From NCBI GenBank assembly GCA_051878975.1, contig JBJELD010000041.1:62001-126000 (forward strand): a DNA stretch of 64,000 nt, read 5' to 3'. The notes beneath the pieces were generated by a model. It ran no database searches. It saw nothing but the letters and a program-made list of their open reading frames with translations, and was not told the DNA's origin. Both the position numbers and the translations under genes were made by a program. This stretch comes from Caccovicinus sp051878975 (lineage in GTDB: Bacteria; Bacillota; Clostridia; Lachnospirales; Lachnospiraceae). This document shows, piece after piece, positions 33,545 to 42,327 of this stretch (its first letter is position 1; every line of letters starts with the position of its first letter).

Positions 33545-34123
33545 ATGATAGTAAAAAGAGCTGTAGAATTTGCTGATCAGGCGCACAGAGGGGCAGTGCG
33601 GAAGGGAACCAATATTCCCTATATTACACATCCGCTGGAGACCGCAGTGATTGTGGCGTCAATGACTGAGGATGAAGAGGTGATTGCTGCTGCTGTTCTG
33701 CATGACGTGATGGAGGATGCCGGTGTTACGGCCGCGGAGCTGGCGCAGCAGTTCGGTGAGCGGGTGGCAGAACTGGTGGCGGCAGAGAGCGAGGATAAAT
33801 CCAGGACCTGGATGGAACGGAAATCAGCTGCAGTGGAGCATTTAAAGACGGCCTCCAGGGAGGAGAAGCTGATCGTGCTTGGGGACAAGCTGAGCAATAT
33901 CCGCAGTACGGCCCGGGATTATCTGATCCTGGGAGAAGCGATCTGGGAGCGTTTTCATGAAAAGAGGAAAGAGCTTCATGCCTGGTACTATGAGAGTATC
34001 GGGCGGGGGCTTTCGGAACTTTCTGCTTATCCGGAATATCAGGAATACGAGAAGCTGTGCCGTCTGGTGTTCCATACGGAGGAGAAGCTTTTCGGCGGAA
34101 GCTCCCGGAAAGAAAATATATAA
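33545..34123 (+). CDS. HD-domain hydrolase, MESH1/SpoT-like (possible small alarmone hydrolase)
   Basis: 192 residues from ATG 33545, spaced correctly from GGTGGGGG (ATG 33539 is too close). The order of motifs matches the hydrolase domain of RelA/SpoT and MESH1: RKGTNIPYITHPLETA near 20, the HD motif AAVLHDVMED near 52, and LGDKLSNIRS near 118. No synthetase or TGS domain is present. Hydrolysis of (p)ppGpp to GDP/GTP and pyrophosphate is the family expectation, not proven here. It is followed closely by a polysaccharide deacetylase gene. Confidence 0.75.
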   Translation: MIVKRAVEFADQAHRGAVRKGTNIPYITHPLETAVIVASMTEDEEVIAAAVLHDVMEDAGVTAAELAQQFGERVAELVAAESEDKSRTWMERKSAAVEHLKTASREEKLIVLGDKLSNIRSTARDYLILGEAIWERFHEKRKELHAWYYESIGRGLSELSAYPEYQEYEKLCRLVFHTEEKLFGGSSRKENI

Positions 34124-34144
34124 AACAGAAAAAGGAAGCATGGA

Positions 34145-34981
34145 ATGAAAACAAACAAACGGAAGATGAGTGCCGGCCGGAAAAGAAGAATTTTTCGACT
34201 GGCTTTTACATATGTGTTGTCTGTCGGTCTGGTTCTGCTGTTTCTGACAGCAGGAGGGATTTCAGGCAATACCGATGAGCCTTCGATGGAGGATTATTGG
34301 GCGGCAGCCGCGGCAAAAGCGGAGCAGATGGAAGAGGAAAAACCGGATCCGCTGAAGGCGCCGGACCCGTCCAGGCCGATGGTGGCGTTGACCTTTGATG
34401 ATGGTCCAAGGGCTGCGGTAACGGACCGTATTCTGCAAAGTCTGCGGGATGTGGGAGGAAGAGCGACTTTTTTTATGGTAGGGCAGAATGTGGCGGCCAA
34501 TGAAGACAGTGTGAATCAGATGGTTGCCCAGGGAAGCCAGGTAGGAAATCACACCTTTCACCATCGTTATATCAGTCAGTTGGGGGCGGAGGACCTGCAG
34601 ACAGAAATCGGGGGAACCAATCAGGCGGTTCTGGAGGCCTGCGGGATTCTGCCGAATGTGATGCGGCCGCCGGGAGGAAAGACGGATGAGCGTTCCTTGA
34701 ACGCGCTGGCTGTGATGGGAATGCCTGCTGTCATGTGGTCGATTGACACCCGGGACTGGCAGACGAGGGATGCGCAGCAGACGATTCAGGCGGTTTTAGA
34801 CCAGGTGAAGGACGGAGATGTGATCCTGATGCATGATATTTATCCGGAAACGGCGGATGCGGCAGAGGTCATTATCCCGGCTCTTGTGGAACGGGGATTT
34901 CAGCTGGTAACGGTCGGGGAACTGGCTGCCTGTCGGGGCGGGATGGTTCCGGGCCGGCGGTACAGTCGTTTTTATCCCTAA
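34145..34981 (+). CDS. Polysaccharide deacetylase (NodB/PgdA type), intact active site
   Basis: 278 residues with a membrane helix at about 17-37 and a NodB domain from about 80. All five motifs are intact: TFDDGP, HTFHH metal histidines, RPPGG, DTRDW and ILMHD. It probably deacetylates peptidoglycan N-acetylglucosamine or a related wall glycan outside the membrane, which protects against lysozyme. AAAGGAAGC precedes the ATG. It contrasts with the degenerate homologue at 9048. Confidence 0.92.
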   Translation: MKTNKRKMSAGRKRRIFRLAFTYVLSVGLVLLFLTAGGISGNTDEPSMEDYWAAAAAKAEQMEEEKPDPLKAPDPSRPMVALTFDDGPRAAVTDRILQSLRDVGGRATFFMVGQNVAANEDSVNQMVAQGSQVGNHTFHHRYISQLGAEDLQTEIGGTNQAVLEACGILPNVMRPPGGKTDERSLNALAVMGMPAVMWSIDTRDWQTRDAQQTIQAVLDQVKDGDVILMHDIYPETADAAEVIIPALVERGFQLVTVGELAACRGGMVPGRRYSRFYP

Positions 34982-35114
34982 GATAAGCAGGAACATGCTT
35001 TGTATGAGTGCGCATGCCGCGTCAGAAGAAGTTTGGCTGCAGAAAGCAGCCGCGCGGCAGCGCAGTCGTTTGGCAGACAGAATCTCTTTAATTGTAAAAA
35101 TATGGAAATTAAGC

Positions 35115-35143
35115 TTGAAAAAATCAAAAACGGATGATATAAT
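35115..35143 (+). promoter_or_regulatory. sigma-A promoter of the thioester surface protein
   Basis: TTGAAA (35115-35120), 17 bases, TATAAT (35138-35143). It predicts a 5' leader of about 170 bases. Confidence 0.7.
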
Positions 35144-35149
35144 ATCTCA

Positions 35150-35322
35150 AAAGGCAGTATCGTTCTTATATTGCCGCCGGATATCCGGAGACCGGCTTGT
35201 TCTGAGCCGGCAGTTCCCATTTTAATTGGATAATTTGCACCTTGACAAGATGAAAATTTCGAAATGCCTTTTCCTGTCCTGAAACCGATGATTGAGAAAA
35301 GGAAGGAGAATACAGAGTATTT
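35150..35322 (+). other. Long structured 5' leader of the surface-protein gene
   Basis: The transcript would contain a perfect palindrome CCGGATATCCGG (35177-35188) and a stem CCGGCT/AGCCGG (35192-35210) with a 7-base loop, then AT-rich sequence to the ribosome site AAGGAAGGAG. No known riboswitch consensus was recognised; the c-di-GMP-I core was looked for and not found. The stretch from 34982 to 35114 before the promoter holds nothing I can name. Confidence 0.4.
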
Positions 35323-38300
35323 ATGAAAGAAAAAAGGATTGCAAAAAATAGAAAGAAACGAATTATAAAACGAATCATCGCAATTATGCTTGTCTGTGTG
35401 TTTACGGTGTTTCCCTGGCTTTCGTTTCCGCAGGGGAATTCGTTTGCACAGGAAGGAAGGCTTTATATTGAGATGAAAAAGAAGGGAAACATGCTGAATG
35501 GTCAGTCGTTTCTCTTTTTTGGAAAGCTGTCGCGAACCGGTATTTATTATTGGATGAAGCAGGATGGAAGCCCGCTGCTCTGCATTCAGAAAAATGCGTC
35601 GCTGATCGGACATCTGGGAGCGGAGGAGAGCCCGGAGGAATTCGGGGAAGGAACGTATTTTAATAAAAAGCAGTATGAACTGGTTTCTCTGGTCCTTCAG
35701 TGCTGCGGCATGTATCACACAGAAACGGCGGAGCTGGAGCCGGGGGCTTATCTGGCGGCGCAGGCAGCCGTCTGGGGAATTCTGTCCGGAAACTGGGAAG
35801 GGACGGAGCAGCTCCAGAGAGAGATGGAAAATGTTTATCAGTATGTGGCGGACTGGAATGATGTGACAGCAGAGGAGCTGATTGAACAGGCGAGAGATAT
35901 GACGGACCGGATCTGCGATGCCATTGTGTCTTATTATGGAGACAGCAGCCCGTATATTCCGGAGTTTGCGTCAAAATATCAGGAAAAGGCACCTGTTCTG
36001 CAGGCTGAATGGCAGGAAGACGGAAGCTGTCAGGTCATCGGCTGCCTGGGAGAAAAGTCAGAAGCGATCAAGGAGTTTGTGTTTGAAATGCCGGAAGGCT
36101 GGACGTACGAATGGCAGGATGATCAGGTGATTTTTCGCTGTGAGGAGGCGGAGGAAGGCAGCTTTTTGATCACCGGTCGGGCACCGGAGAATTCCGATCT
36201 GAGGGAGGCGATGCCGATTGGGCTGATCTATATTACATATCCGGCGGATTATCCCAGCCTGCAGCATCTGGCGTCCGGTGTGGAAATCACCGTGCCGTGG
36301 TGCTGTTATCTGCGGATCGTGGCAGCGCCTCCGGAAAAGCCGGGAAGCTGGTTTCTGCCAGAGGTCCGCCATTACCGGCATCAGGAGGATTTTTTTGCAC
36401 TTTACGGAGTCGAACTGGAAAAACAGGATGGAGATACCGGACAGCCCCTGCCGGAGGTCCGGTTTCAGCCGTTGGAATATTTTGACGATCACCAGCTGGA
36501 GGGACTGACGCTGGAAAAGGAGCAGTTTGCGTCCTGGAACGGCTGGAAAGCGCGCTGCGGGGAAGAAATTACGGATTCGAAAGGATGTCTGGCTCATTGG
36601 GACTGCAAGGAGTATCACTATGAAAAAACTTACTGCAGCGGGCATCCGGATCCGGTTATCCAGTATGAAGGAAACTCAGAGGAGAAACGGGAGCAGCTGA
36701 CCCAGGAGGCCTGGGAAGCCTGGGAGCTTGCCGTGGAGGAGTGCGGGGAAATCTGTGATTATCATGCGGTGGACAAAAGTGCGCGGGAACAGCTTCAGGA
36801 GGACCGGGATCTGGCGTATGACCAGTTTATTCATCTCGTTTACGGATACACATTTGAGGAAACGAAGGCGGCAGAAGGATATGAGCTGCCCCGGGAACAG
36901 GAAGCAAGGCTGGAACGGGTTTTTTGTACCTCGGTTCAGGCCGGAGGAAGCTGGTGGAAAGAATCGATGATTCCGGAACGGTCCGAAAAGCAGACAGAGA
37001 GAGTGACAGCCGGCGCCAGCAAAAGCAATGCCGGAAAAAAAGTTTCTGTTGATGCCGAAGAAGCAGAAACGGCCAGCCGAAGCAGTGCCTCCAACGCCGG
37101 AAGAAATCTGGCGAAAAGCCGGTCAGGGACCGGCAGGAGCAGTGAACCGCTGTGGTTGACCTCTCTCGTTCTGCCAATCGTGCAGGAAACGGCAGAAAAG
37201 CCGGTTTTTTATTTGTTTCAGGCAGAAAATTTTAAAAAGGAAATTCCGGCAGACCCGGAATCCACACCGTCCGAACCGCCAGAAGCATCACCGTCCGAAC
37301 CGCCGTCTACGTCTTCTGGGAATCCTACGGTTCCTTCGTGGAATTCAAAGGATCACGCGGATGGCGAAGGACTTCCCTCGTTGGCAGAGACGGAACGGCC
37401 GGATGTCCGGACCGGATGGATCCGGGCTGTTTATGCGTCTCCCTCTTCTGCAGGGCAAAAGCTTACGTCTTCCTCATCCGGCAGAAACAAGGAGGAAGCG
37501 GAGAGCCGCAGCCTGCCGAAAACCGGAGATCCGGGAATGAGGACGGTATGTCTGATGCTTTTGACGGCCGGCTCGGGGACCGGTTTGGCACTGGAAATTC
37601 GGAGACGGAGAAAAAAGCCTGCTTATTTCAAAAAGACACATATTCTGTGGCTGCTTCTGCTGTTTATTTTTATCTGCAAAGCGTTTCCGTGCTTTGCGGC
37701 GGCGCCGGAGACATCCATGTCCGGAGAAGATATGACAGACGATCCGATTGCGGTTCTGAGCCAGATTGAGCGTACATTTCCGGAGCGTACAGAGACCGTA
37801 CAGCAGACGGTGCATTATGCGGAACTGGAGGACCCGTGCCAGATTCCGGAATCAATTTTTTATGAAACGGAAGAGGAGGAAACAGGGAGAAGGGGAAACG
37901 GGAATTTGTCTCTGCTCGGTGCCTGCCGAGGGAATCCGCACTGGATCGGAGAATTTCAATTTCCGGTGGTATTTTATAATTACGGGGCGGATCAGTATGA
38001 ATTTCAGGGAACCTGTTTGCCTGCGGATACCGTCCTGGAAGAGCTGTTGAACCGGCAGGAGCTGCTTCTCGAAAGTGTGGACTGCAGTCCGGAGAAATAT
38101 CGGATTGACGGTATTGTCTGGGATGGAGAATGCTATGCGGCTGCCCCGGAACTCTGGTGCCGCAACGCGCTGGCTTTTGGAACGAAGCTGGTTGCAGATT
38201 ACACAGCTGTATACGAAGGGACGATCTGCTATCCGGAGCTTACCCGGACGGAATGGGAGACGGTTCCTCTTGCGACGCTGCCCCAGACGGAGGAAAGGGG

Positions 38301-38508
38301 CTTTTATGAAGAAACGGAGGAGAAACCGGTTCCTAGTCCGGTTCCGGAACTGGAAACGGAAACACTTCCGGAATCGGAGACGGAACCGCCGGAAGAACCG
38401 GCTGGTCAAAGCCTTACCAGATTGTTTCTGGCCTATACCATTTCTGCTGTTATTCTTCTCCCGGTTCTGATTTATCTGGTTTGGATGTTGAAAAAGAAAA
38501 GAAATTGA
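35323..38508 (+). CDS. Thioester-domain surface protein with internal LPKTG signal and a second secreted unit
   Basis: 1061 residues in one uninterrupted frame. Residues 15-38 form a signal peptide or helix. A thioester domain follows, with C87 in LLCIQ and Q147 in AAQAAVWG, the pair that forms the covalent host-binding bond in TED adhesins. A Cna-B/SpaA-like region (VELEKQDGDTGQPLPEVRF, near 365-385) and a Pro/Ser/Thr-rich stalk follow. LPKTG is at 731-735, then a helix and RRRRKK: a complete cell-wall sorting signal that normally ends a protein. Here it continues into a signal-peptide-like helix ending in FAAA, another 230-residue extracellular region with several cysteines, and a C-terminal helix plus KKKRN. 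It looks like a fusion of two surface genes. No sortase is in the window. Confidence 0.82.
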   Translation: MKEKRIAKNRKKRIIKRIIAIMLVCVFTVFPWLSFPQGNSFAQEGRLYIEMKKKGNMLNGQSFLFFGKLSRTGIYYWMKQDGSPLLCIQKNASLIGHLGAEESPEEFGEGTYFNKKQYELVSLVLQCCGMYHTETAELEPGAYLAAQAAVWGILSGNWEGTEQLQREMENVYQYVADWNDVTAEELIEQARDMTDRICDAIVSYYGDSSPYIPEFASKYQEKAPVLQAEWQEDGSCQVIGCLGEKSEAIKEFVFEMPEGWTYEWQDDQVIFRCEEAEEGSFLITGRAPENSDLREAMPIGLIYITYPADYPSLQHLASGVEITVPWCCYLRIVAAPPEKPGSWFLPEVRHYRHQEDFFALYGVELEKQDGDTGQPLPEVRFQPLEYFDDHQLEGLTLEKEQFASWNGWKARCGEEITDSKGCLAHWDCKEYHYEKTYCSGHPDPVIQYEGNSEEKREQLTQEAWEAWELAVEECGEICDYHAVDKSAREQLQEDRDLAYDQFIHLVYGYTFEETKAAEGYELPREQEARLERVFCTSVQAGGSWWKESMIPERSEKQTERVTAGASKSNAGKKVSVDAEEAETASRSSASNAGRNLAKSRSGTGRSSEPLWLTSLVLPIVQETAEKPVFYLFQAENFKKEIPADPESTPSEPPEASPSEPPSTSSGNPTVPSWNSKDHADGEGLPSLAETERPDVRTGWIRAVYASPSSAGQKLTSSSSGRNKEEAESRSLPKTGDPGMRTVCLMLLTAGSGTGLALEIRRRRKKPAYFKKTHILWLLLLFIFICKAFPCFAAAPETSMSGEDMTDDPIAVLSQIERTFPERTETVQQTVHYAELEDPCQIPESIFYETEEEETGRRGNGNLSLLGACRGNPHWIGEFQFPVVFYNYGADQYEFQGTCLPADTVLEELLNRQELLLESVDCSPEKYRIDGIVWDGECYAAAPELWCRNALAFGTKLVADYTAVYEGTICYPELTRTEWETVPLATLPQTEERGFYEETEEKPVPSPVPELETETLPESETEPPEEPAGQSLTRLFLAYTISAVILLPVLIYLVWMLKKKRN

Positions 38509-38533
38509 GTTTTTCTCCCGGCATGGGTATAAT
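38505..38533 (+). promoter_or_regulatory. sigma-A promoter of purine nucleoside phosphorylase
   Basis: TTGAGT (38505-38510), 17 bases, TATAAT (38528-38533), overlapping the end of the surface-protein gene. Confidence 0.65.
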
Positions 38534-38614
38534 AGAAGTAACCGTTCAGAACGGAAAAACCGGATGTTCGGGACGGATGCGATCAAAATGTTGCAGTGAA
38601 GGAGAGCAGAGAAG

Positions 38615-39448
38615 ATGACGACAAATCCAGTATATGAAAAGCTGAACCGATGCTATGAAAGCATGAAGGATAAGATCCCGTTTCAACCGAAAGTGGCCCT
38701 GATTCTGGGCTCCGGGCTGGGGGATTATGCGGATGGCTTTGAGGAAGAGGGAATCATTGATTATCATGAAATCGAGGGATTCCCGGTGTCTACCGTTCCC
38801 GGACATAAGGGACGATTTATCTTTACGCATGTAGAAGGAGTTCCGGTAGTGATGATGCAGGGACGTGTGCATTATTATGAAGGTTATTCGATGTCGGATG
38901 TGGTGCTGCCGACGAGACTGATGCGGAAAATGGGGGCAGAGGTCCTGTTTCTGACGAATGCGGCTGGTGGTGTAAATTATGATTTTGCAGCGGGAGATTT
39001 CATGCTGATCCGGGATCAGATTGCCTGCTTTGTGCCGTCTCCGCTGCTGGGACCGAATGCAGAGGAGCTGGGACCGCGGTTTGCGGATATGAGCCATATT
39101 TATGATGAAGATCTGCAGCAGGTCATCCGGGACAGCGCAGCCAGACTGGGAATCCGGCTGAAGGAAGGCGTGTACCTGCAGCTGACCGGACCGGCTTATG
39201 AAAGTCCGGCTGAGGTCCGGATGTGCCGGATTCTGGGAGCCGATGCGGTGGGCATGAGTACGGCCTGTGAGGCGGTTGCGGCAAACCATGTGGGATATCG
39301 GATCTGCGGAATTTCCTGCATTTCCAATCTGGCCTGCGGTATGACCGATCAGCCTTTGAGTCATAAAGAAGTGCAGGAAACGGCCGATCGTGTGGCACCG
39401 CTGTTTCAGGCGCTGGTAACGGAAACGATCAAACAGATCGGATTTTAG
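38615..39448 (+). CDS. punA: Purine nucleoside phosphorylase (trimeric, inosine/guanosine type)
   Basis: 277 residues. LILGSGLGDYAD near 30 is the phosphate-binding start; GRVHYYEGY near 86, LTNAAGGVNYDF near 113 and GADAVGMSTACEAVAANH near 210 are family landmarks, with the purine-binding Glu and Asn-type residues in GPAYESPAE and SNLACGM. It splits purine nucleosides to base and ribose-1-phosphate in the cytoplasm. AAGGAGAGC precedes the ATG. It stands alone in its transcript. Confidence 0.95.
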   Translation: MTTNPVYEKLNRCYESMKDKIPFQPKVALILGSGLGDYADGFEEEGIIDYHEIEGFPVSTVPGHKGRFIFTHVEGVPVVMMQGRVHYYEGYSMSDVVLPTRLMRKMGAEVLFLTNAAGGVNYDFAAGDFMLIRDQIACFVPSPLLGPNAEELGPRFADMSHIYDEDLQQVIRDSAARLGIRLKEGVYLQLTGPAYESPAEVRMCRILGADAVGMSTACEAVAANHVGYRICGISCISNLACGMTDQPLSHKEVQETADRVAPLFQALVTETIKQIGF

Positions 39449-39562
39449 AAAAACTCAAAATGAAATTAATAAAATTCCTTTAGATTTCTTAAAGATTATA
39501 TAGTAGAATATCCTCACAGCAGTCATAGCTGAATGAATTCAATGAAATGTGAGGAGAAAATG

Positions 39563-40435
39563 ATGAAGAGAAATTATCTGATATTGGCAGCAGTCTGCCT
39601 GGCAGTTGGAATTACTGCGTGTTCCCCGAAGTCCACGGAGACAACGGCGTCCCAAACGACAGAGGCAGTTTCGGAAACGGTTCCCGAGACTTCCGGGGAA
39701 ACGGAATCAGCAAGTGAGAGCGAGACAGAACTGGAGGAGGAAACTACGGAGGCTTCCACGGAACCGGAGAAGACGGTTGTCACCGGTCAGGTGGTCTACA
39801 TAGAGAAAACCGTGGTCACGATCAGCGGACAGGATGATCAGGAATATCAGGTGGACTTGGCTGACGCAGAGACAAGAAGCGATCTGGAGATCGGGGAGGG
39901 GGATGAGCTTCAGGTTGTATTCCTGGATGATGGAGAGGCTGTAAAGAAAGCAGAATCCTATGATATCCTTTCCTCCGTGGCTATGGAAGGCGATATGGAT
40001 CCGGTGGTTTCCGGCGTGATTCAGGATGCCAGCATGAATACGATCACGATTCAGGCAGCCAGTGGGAAGGTTTATCATTTCTCTACGATAAACGCGCAGA
40101 CGGTAACCGGAGAGAATGGAATTACCATCGGCGGCAATGTGGAGATCACCTATCTGGGAAGTCTTCCGAAGGAAGGCGGAAGCGGTACTGCACTCCGCGT
40201 GATTACCGAGGAAGGCGCAGGGGATGCAGATGCCACCTATAAAGCGATGGAGGGAATCCTGGTATCTGTAAGCGAATCGGTGATCACGATTCAGGCAGCG
40301 GACGAAACACAGTTTTCCTTTGCTTTGGACGGAAGCATTGATGTTTCCGAAATGGAAGCCGGCGAAGCCGTTGAGATCACCTATGAAGGAAGTCTGACAA
40401 AGCAGAATGCCATTGCACTGGACGTGGATTATTGA
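39563..40435 (+). CDS. Lipoprotein with three tandem beta repeats
   Basis: ATG 39563 (or 39560) follows GAGGAG; about 290 residues. A lipoprotein signal ends in GITAC. A Thr/Glu/Ser-rich linker (to about residue 80) is followed by three related units of about 60 residues: VVYIEKTVVTISGQ, GVIQDASMNTITIQAA and GILVSVSESVITIQAA, the last two also sharing the DNA string ATCACGATTCAGGCAGC. The pattern suggests OB- or SH3-like beta barrels. Function unknown; surface location is inferred. A terminator follows. Confidence 0.75.
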   Translation: MKRNYLILAAVCLAVGITACSPKSTETTASQTTEAVSETVPETSGETESASESETELEEETTEASTEPEKTVVTGQVVYIEKTVVTISGQDDQEYQVDLADAETRSDLEIGEGDELQVVFLDDGEAVKKAESYDILSSVAMEGDMDPVVSGVIQDASMNTITIQAASGKVYHFSTINAQTVTGENGITIGGNVEITYLGSLPKEGGSGTALRVITEEGAGDADATYKAMEGILVSVSESVITIQAADETQFSFALDGSIDVSEMEAGEAVEITYEGSLTKQNAIALDVDY

Positions 40436-40444
40436 TCAACAAAA

Positions 40445-40480
40445 AGAAGACTGCACCCTTGAGCTGCAGTCTTCTCTATT
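40445..40480 (+). terminator. Intrinsic terminator after the repeat lipoprotein
   Basis: AGAAGACTGCA (40445-40455) pairs with TGCAGTCTTCT (40465-40475). Confidence 0.8.
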
Positions 40481-40670
40481 GTTAGAAAAAGGGAGGAGAG
40501 CTGGTTATTGCTAACCAGCCCGAGTATTATGAAAAAAATCTTGTAAACAGTTGGTGATAACAAAAGAACGTTTTGTTTTCTTATCTGTTATGTTTAAAGT
40601 ATATCCGTAAAATTTGAAGAAATCATGATACGGATGTAAAGGATTTTTGAAAAAAATTGAACAAATTATG
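40481..40670. other. Unassigned intergenic element with hairpins and a five-codon ORF
   Basis: A purine-rich GGGAGGAG is followed by a perfect stem GCTGGTTA-TTGC-TAACCAGC (40500-40519), then ATG AAA AAA ATC TTG TAA (40530-40547), then AACAAAA/TTTTGTT (40559-40577) with a T-rich tail. The order (stem, short peptide, terminator-like stem) is suggestive of a small RNA or leader, but no gene follows on the plus strand. Confidence 0.3.
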
Positions 40671-40711
40671 AACATCCGGCACTGACAGCGGGCGCCGGAT
40701 GTTGGAGTTTT
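40671..40711. terminator. Terminator at the end of the solute-binding protein gene
   Basis: AACATCCGGC (40671-40680) pairs perfectly with GCCGGATGTT (40694-40703). T-rich sequence lies on both sides. It lies just past the minus-strand stop at 40712. Confidence 0.7.
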
Positions 40712-42313
40712 TTACGGATTGTTCATGGAATCTACAATGGCATTGGACCATTCAACACCATGCTCGTCCTCAAATCTCTTGTATCCGTCTTCTACCGATA
40801 CGCCCTGTGTTACAATCTCGGCTACGATGGAACGCTTTAAGGTCATCAGGTCGCCGTTGTACTGGGTCATTACTTCTGTGGAAGGAATTAAATCCAGCTG
40901 AACGCAGTTTGCGTCGAAGACTTCCTGTGCTTCTCTGGTAAATGGTGCAATTGCATCTGCGCCCGGATCCTTTTCTACCCACTCGCCAAGGGACAGAAGC
41001 GGATCTACATAGCCTTTCGCATACTGGGTTCCCGGCTTCTCCAGACTTTCTTTTCCGTGGAATTCGCCTTCTGCGTACTCATTTCCGCATACGGTTTCTG
41101 CTTTTGTGGACCAGTGAACATCTTCTACACCGTAAGTCCACAGCGTCTGCATATCGCCGCCGTCCAGGATAGATTCAATGAAATATTTAAATACGCCTTC
41201 CGGATTCTTGCAGGAATTGGTAATAGCCATTACGTTCGGAAGCTTTGCAACGTAGCCGTCCAGCTCCTGGATCGGAGGAAGCGCGATCAGTTCGCTGCCG
41301 CGGTCGTTTGCTGCAAGGTTGTCGCTGAGGGTGGTTCCCCAGGTGCCGGACCAGTAGGTGAAGACACCGAAGCGGTCTTCATAGAACTTGTTTCGGCAGT
41401 CGTTGGTTCCGTTGGTCAGAGCTTCTTTGTCAATGTAACCCTTCTGATATGCATCCTGAAGTCTGGTCAGAGTTTCCTTCATGTTGTCCTGCAGGAAGCC
41501 GTCCACCCACTGGCCGTTCTCATCCTTGGTAAAGTCGACGGTCGCACCCTGGTAGAATTCCGGAAGATACATGACCCACGGAGCCTCAGGAGCAATCAGG
41601 CCGGCCGCAGATACGCCGCAGGTATCGCCGTTTACGCCGTTTCCGTCCGGGTCGCCGGTGGTAAATGCTTCCAGCATGGCCAGATATTCGTCATATGTGG
41701 TCGGTGCTTCCAGACCAACGTTGTCCAGCCAGGACTTTTTGATATAGGTAACGCAGCCTTTGCCGTTTTCATGTGCAAAGCCGTATAAGCGTCCGTCGAT
41801 TTTCAGCTTGTCCAGGATTGCTTCGCCTTTATAGCGCCCGGAAGCCTTTAATTCGGAATTTTCCCAGGCATCCGTCATATCCCAGAGCGCTCCCTCTTCT
41901 GCATAGCCGGTATAGTATGCGGAAGAAAGGATTACCACATCCGGCCAGTTCTCAGGACCGGAAGCAAAAGTCTGTCCCAGTACATCGTTGTATGCATCGT
42001 GATCCGGCTGGATGATTTCCAGGTCAATGCCGGTCAGCTCTTCCCAGCGCTTTTCAAATTCGTCACGTGCATTTACCTTGGTAAACACATTGCCGTTTAC
42101 AAAAATCGTGATCTTGTCCGGCTTTTCAATTTCAGCTTCAGCTGCCTGGGTTTCTGCGGCGGCTGTAGTTTCAGCTGCGGTTTCTGCAGCGGCAGCCGTG
42201 GTGCCGGCTGTTTCTGTGCTGCTTCCTCCGTTTCCGCATCCGGTCAGAAGCATAGAAACGGTCATGGTTCCCGCAAGTCCTGCGGCAAATAAGCTGCGTC
42301 CTCTTTTTCTCAT
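40712..42313 (-). CDS. ABC-type extracellular solute-binding lipoprotein
   Basis: 533 residues. The signal peptide ends in LLTGCGNGG, giving a lipidated Cys near 27. A Thr/Ala/Glu-rich linker is followed by a large family 1-type binding protein (DKITIFVNGNVF near 65, WPDVVILSSAYYTGYAEEGALWDMT near 120). The length fits CUT1-type binding proteins for oligosaccharides or sugar acids. Fifteen bases separate it from the enolase-superfamily gene, so both are one operon, and its ligand may be that enzyme's substrate. No permease or ATPase gene lies nearby. Confidence 0.88.
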   Translation of the reverse strand: MRKRGRSLFAAGLAGTMTVSMLLTGCGNGGSSTETAGTTAAAAETAAETTAAAETQAAEAEIEKPDKITIFVNGNVFTKVNARDEFEKRWEELTGIDLEIIQPDHDAYNDVLGQTFASGPENWPDVVILSSAYYTGYAEEGALWDMTDAWENSELKASGRYKGEAILDKLKIDGRLYGFAHENGKGCVTYIKKSWLDNVGLEAPTTYDEYLAMLEAFTTGDPDGNGVNGDTCGVSAAGLIAPEAPWVMYLPEFYQGATVDFTKDENGQWVDGFLQDNMKETLTRLQDAYQKGYIDKEALTNGTNDCRNKFYEDRFGVFTYWSGTWGTTLSDNLAANDRGSELIALPPIQELDGYVAKLPNVMAITNSCKNPEGVFKYFIESILDGGDMQTLWTYGVEDVHWSTKAETVCGNEYAEGEFHGKESLEKPGTQYAKGYVDPLLSLGEWVEKDPGADAIAPFTREAQEVFDANCVQLDLIPSTEVMTQYNGDLMTLKRSIVAEIVTQGVSVEDGYKRFEDEHGVEWSNAIVDSMNNP

Positions 42314-42327
42314 AGAAATACCCTCCT

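Noticed and set aside
35150..35322. c-di-GMP-I riboswitch in the adhesin leader
   Set aside because: The conserved core (GGCAAACC-type and tetraloop-receptor strings) could not be found; only GC-rich palindromes are present.
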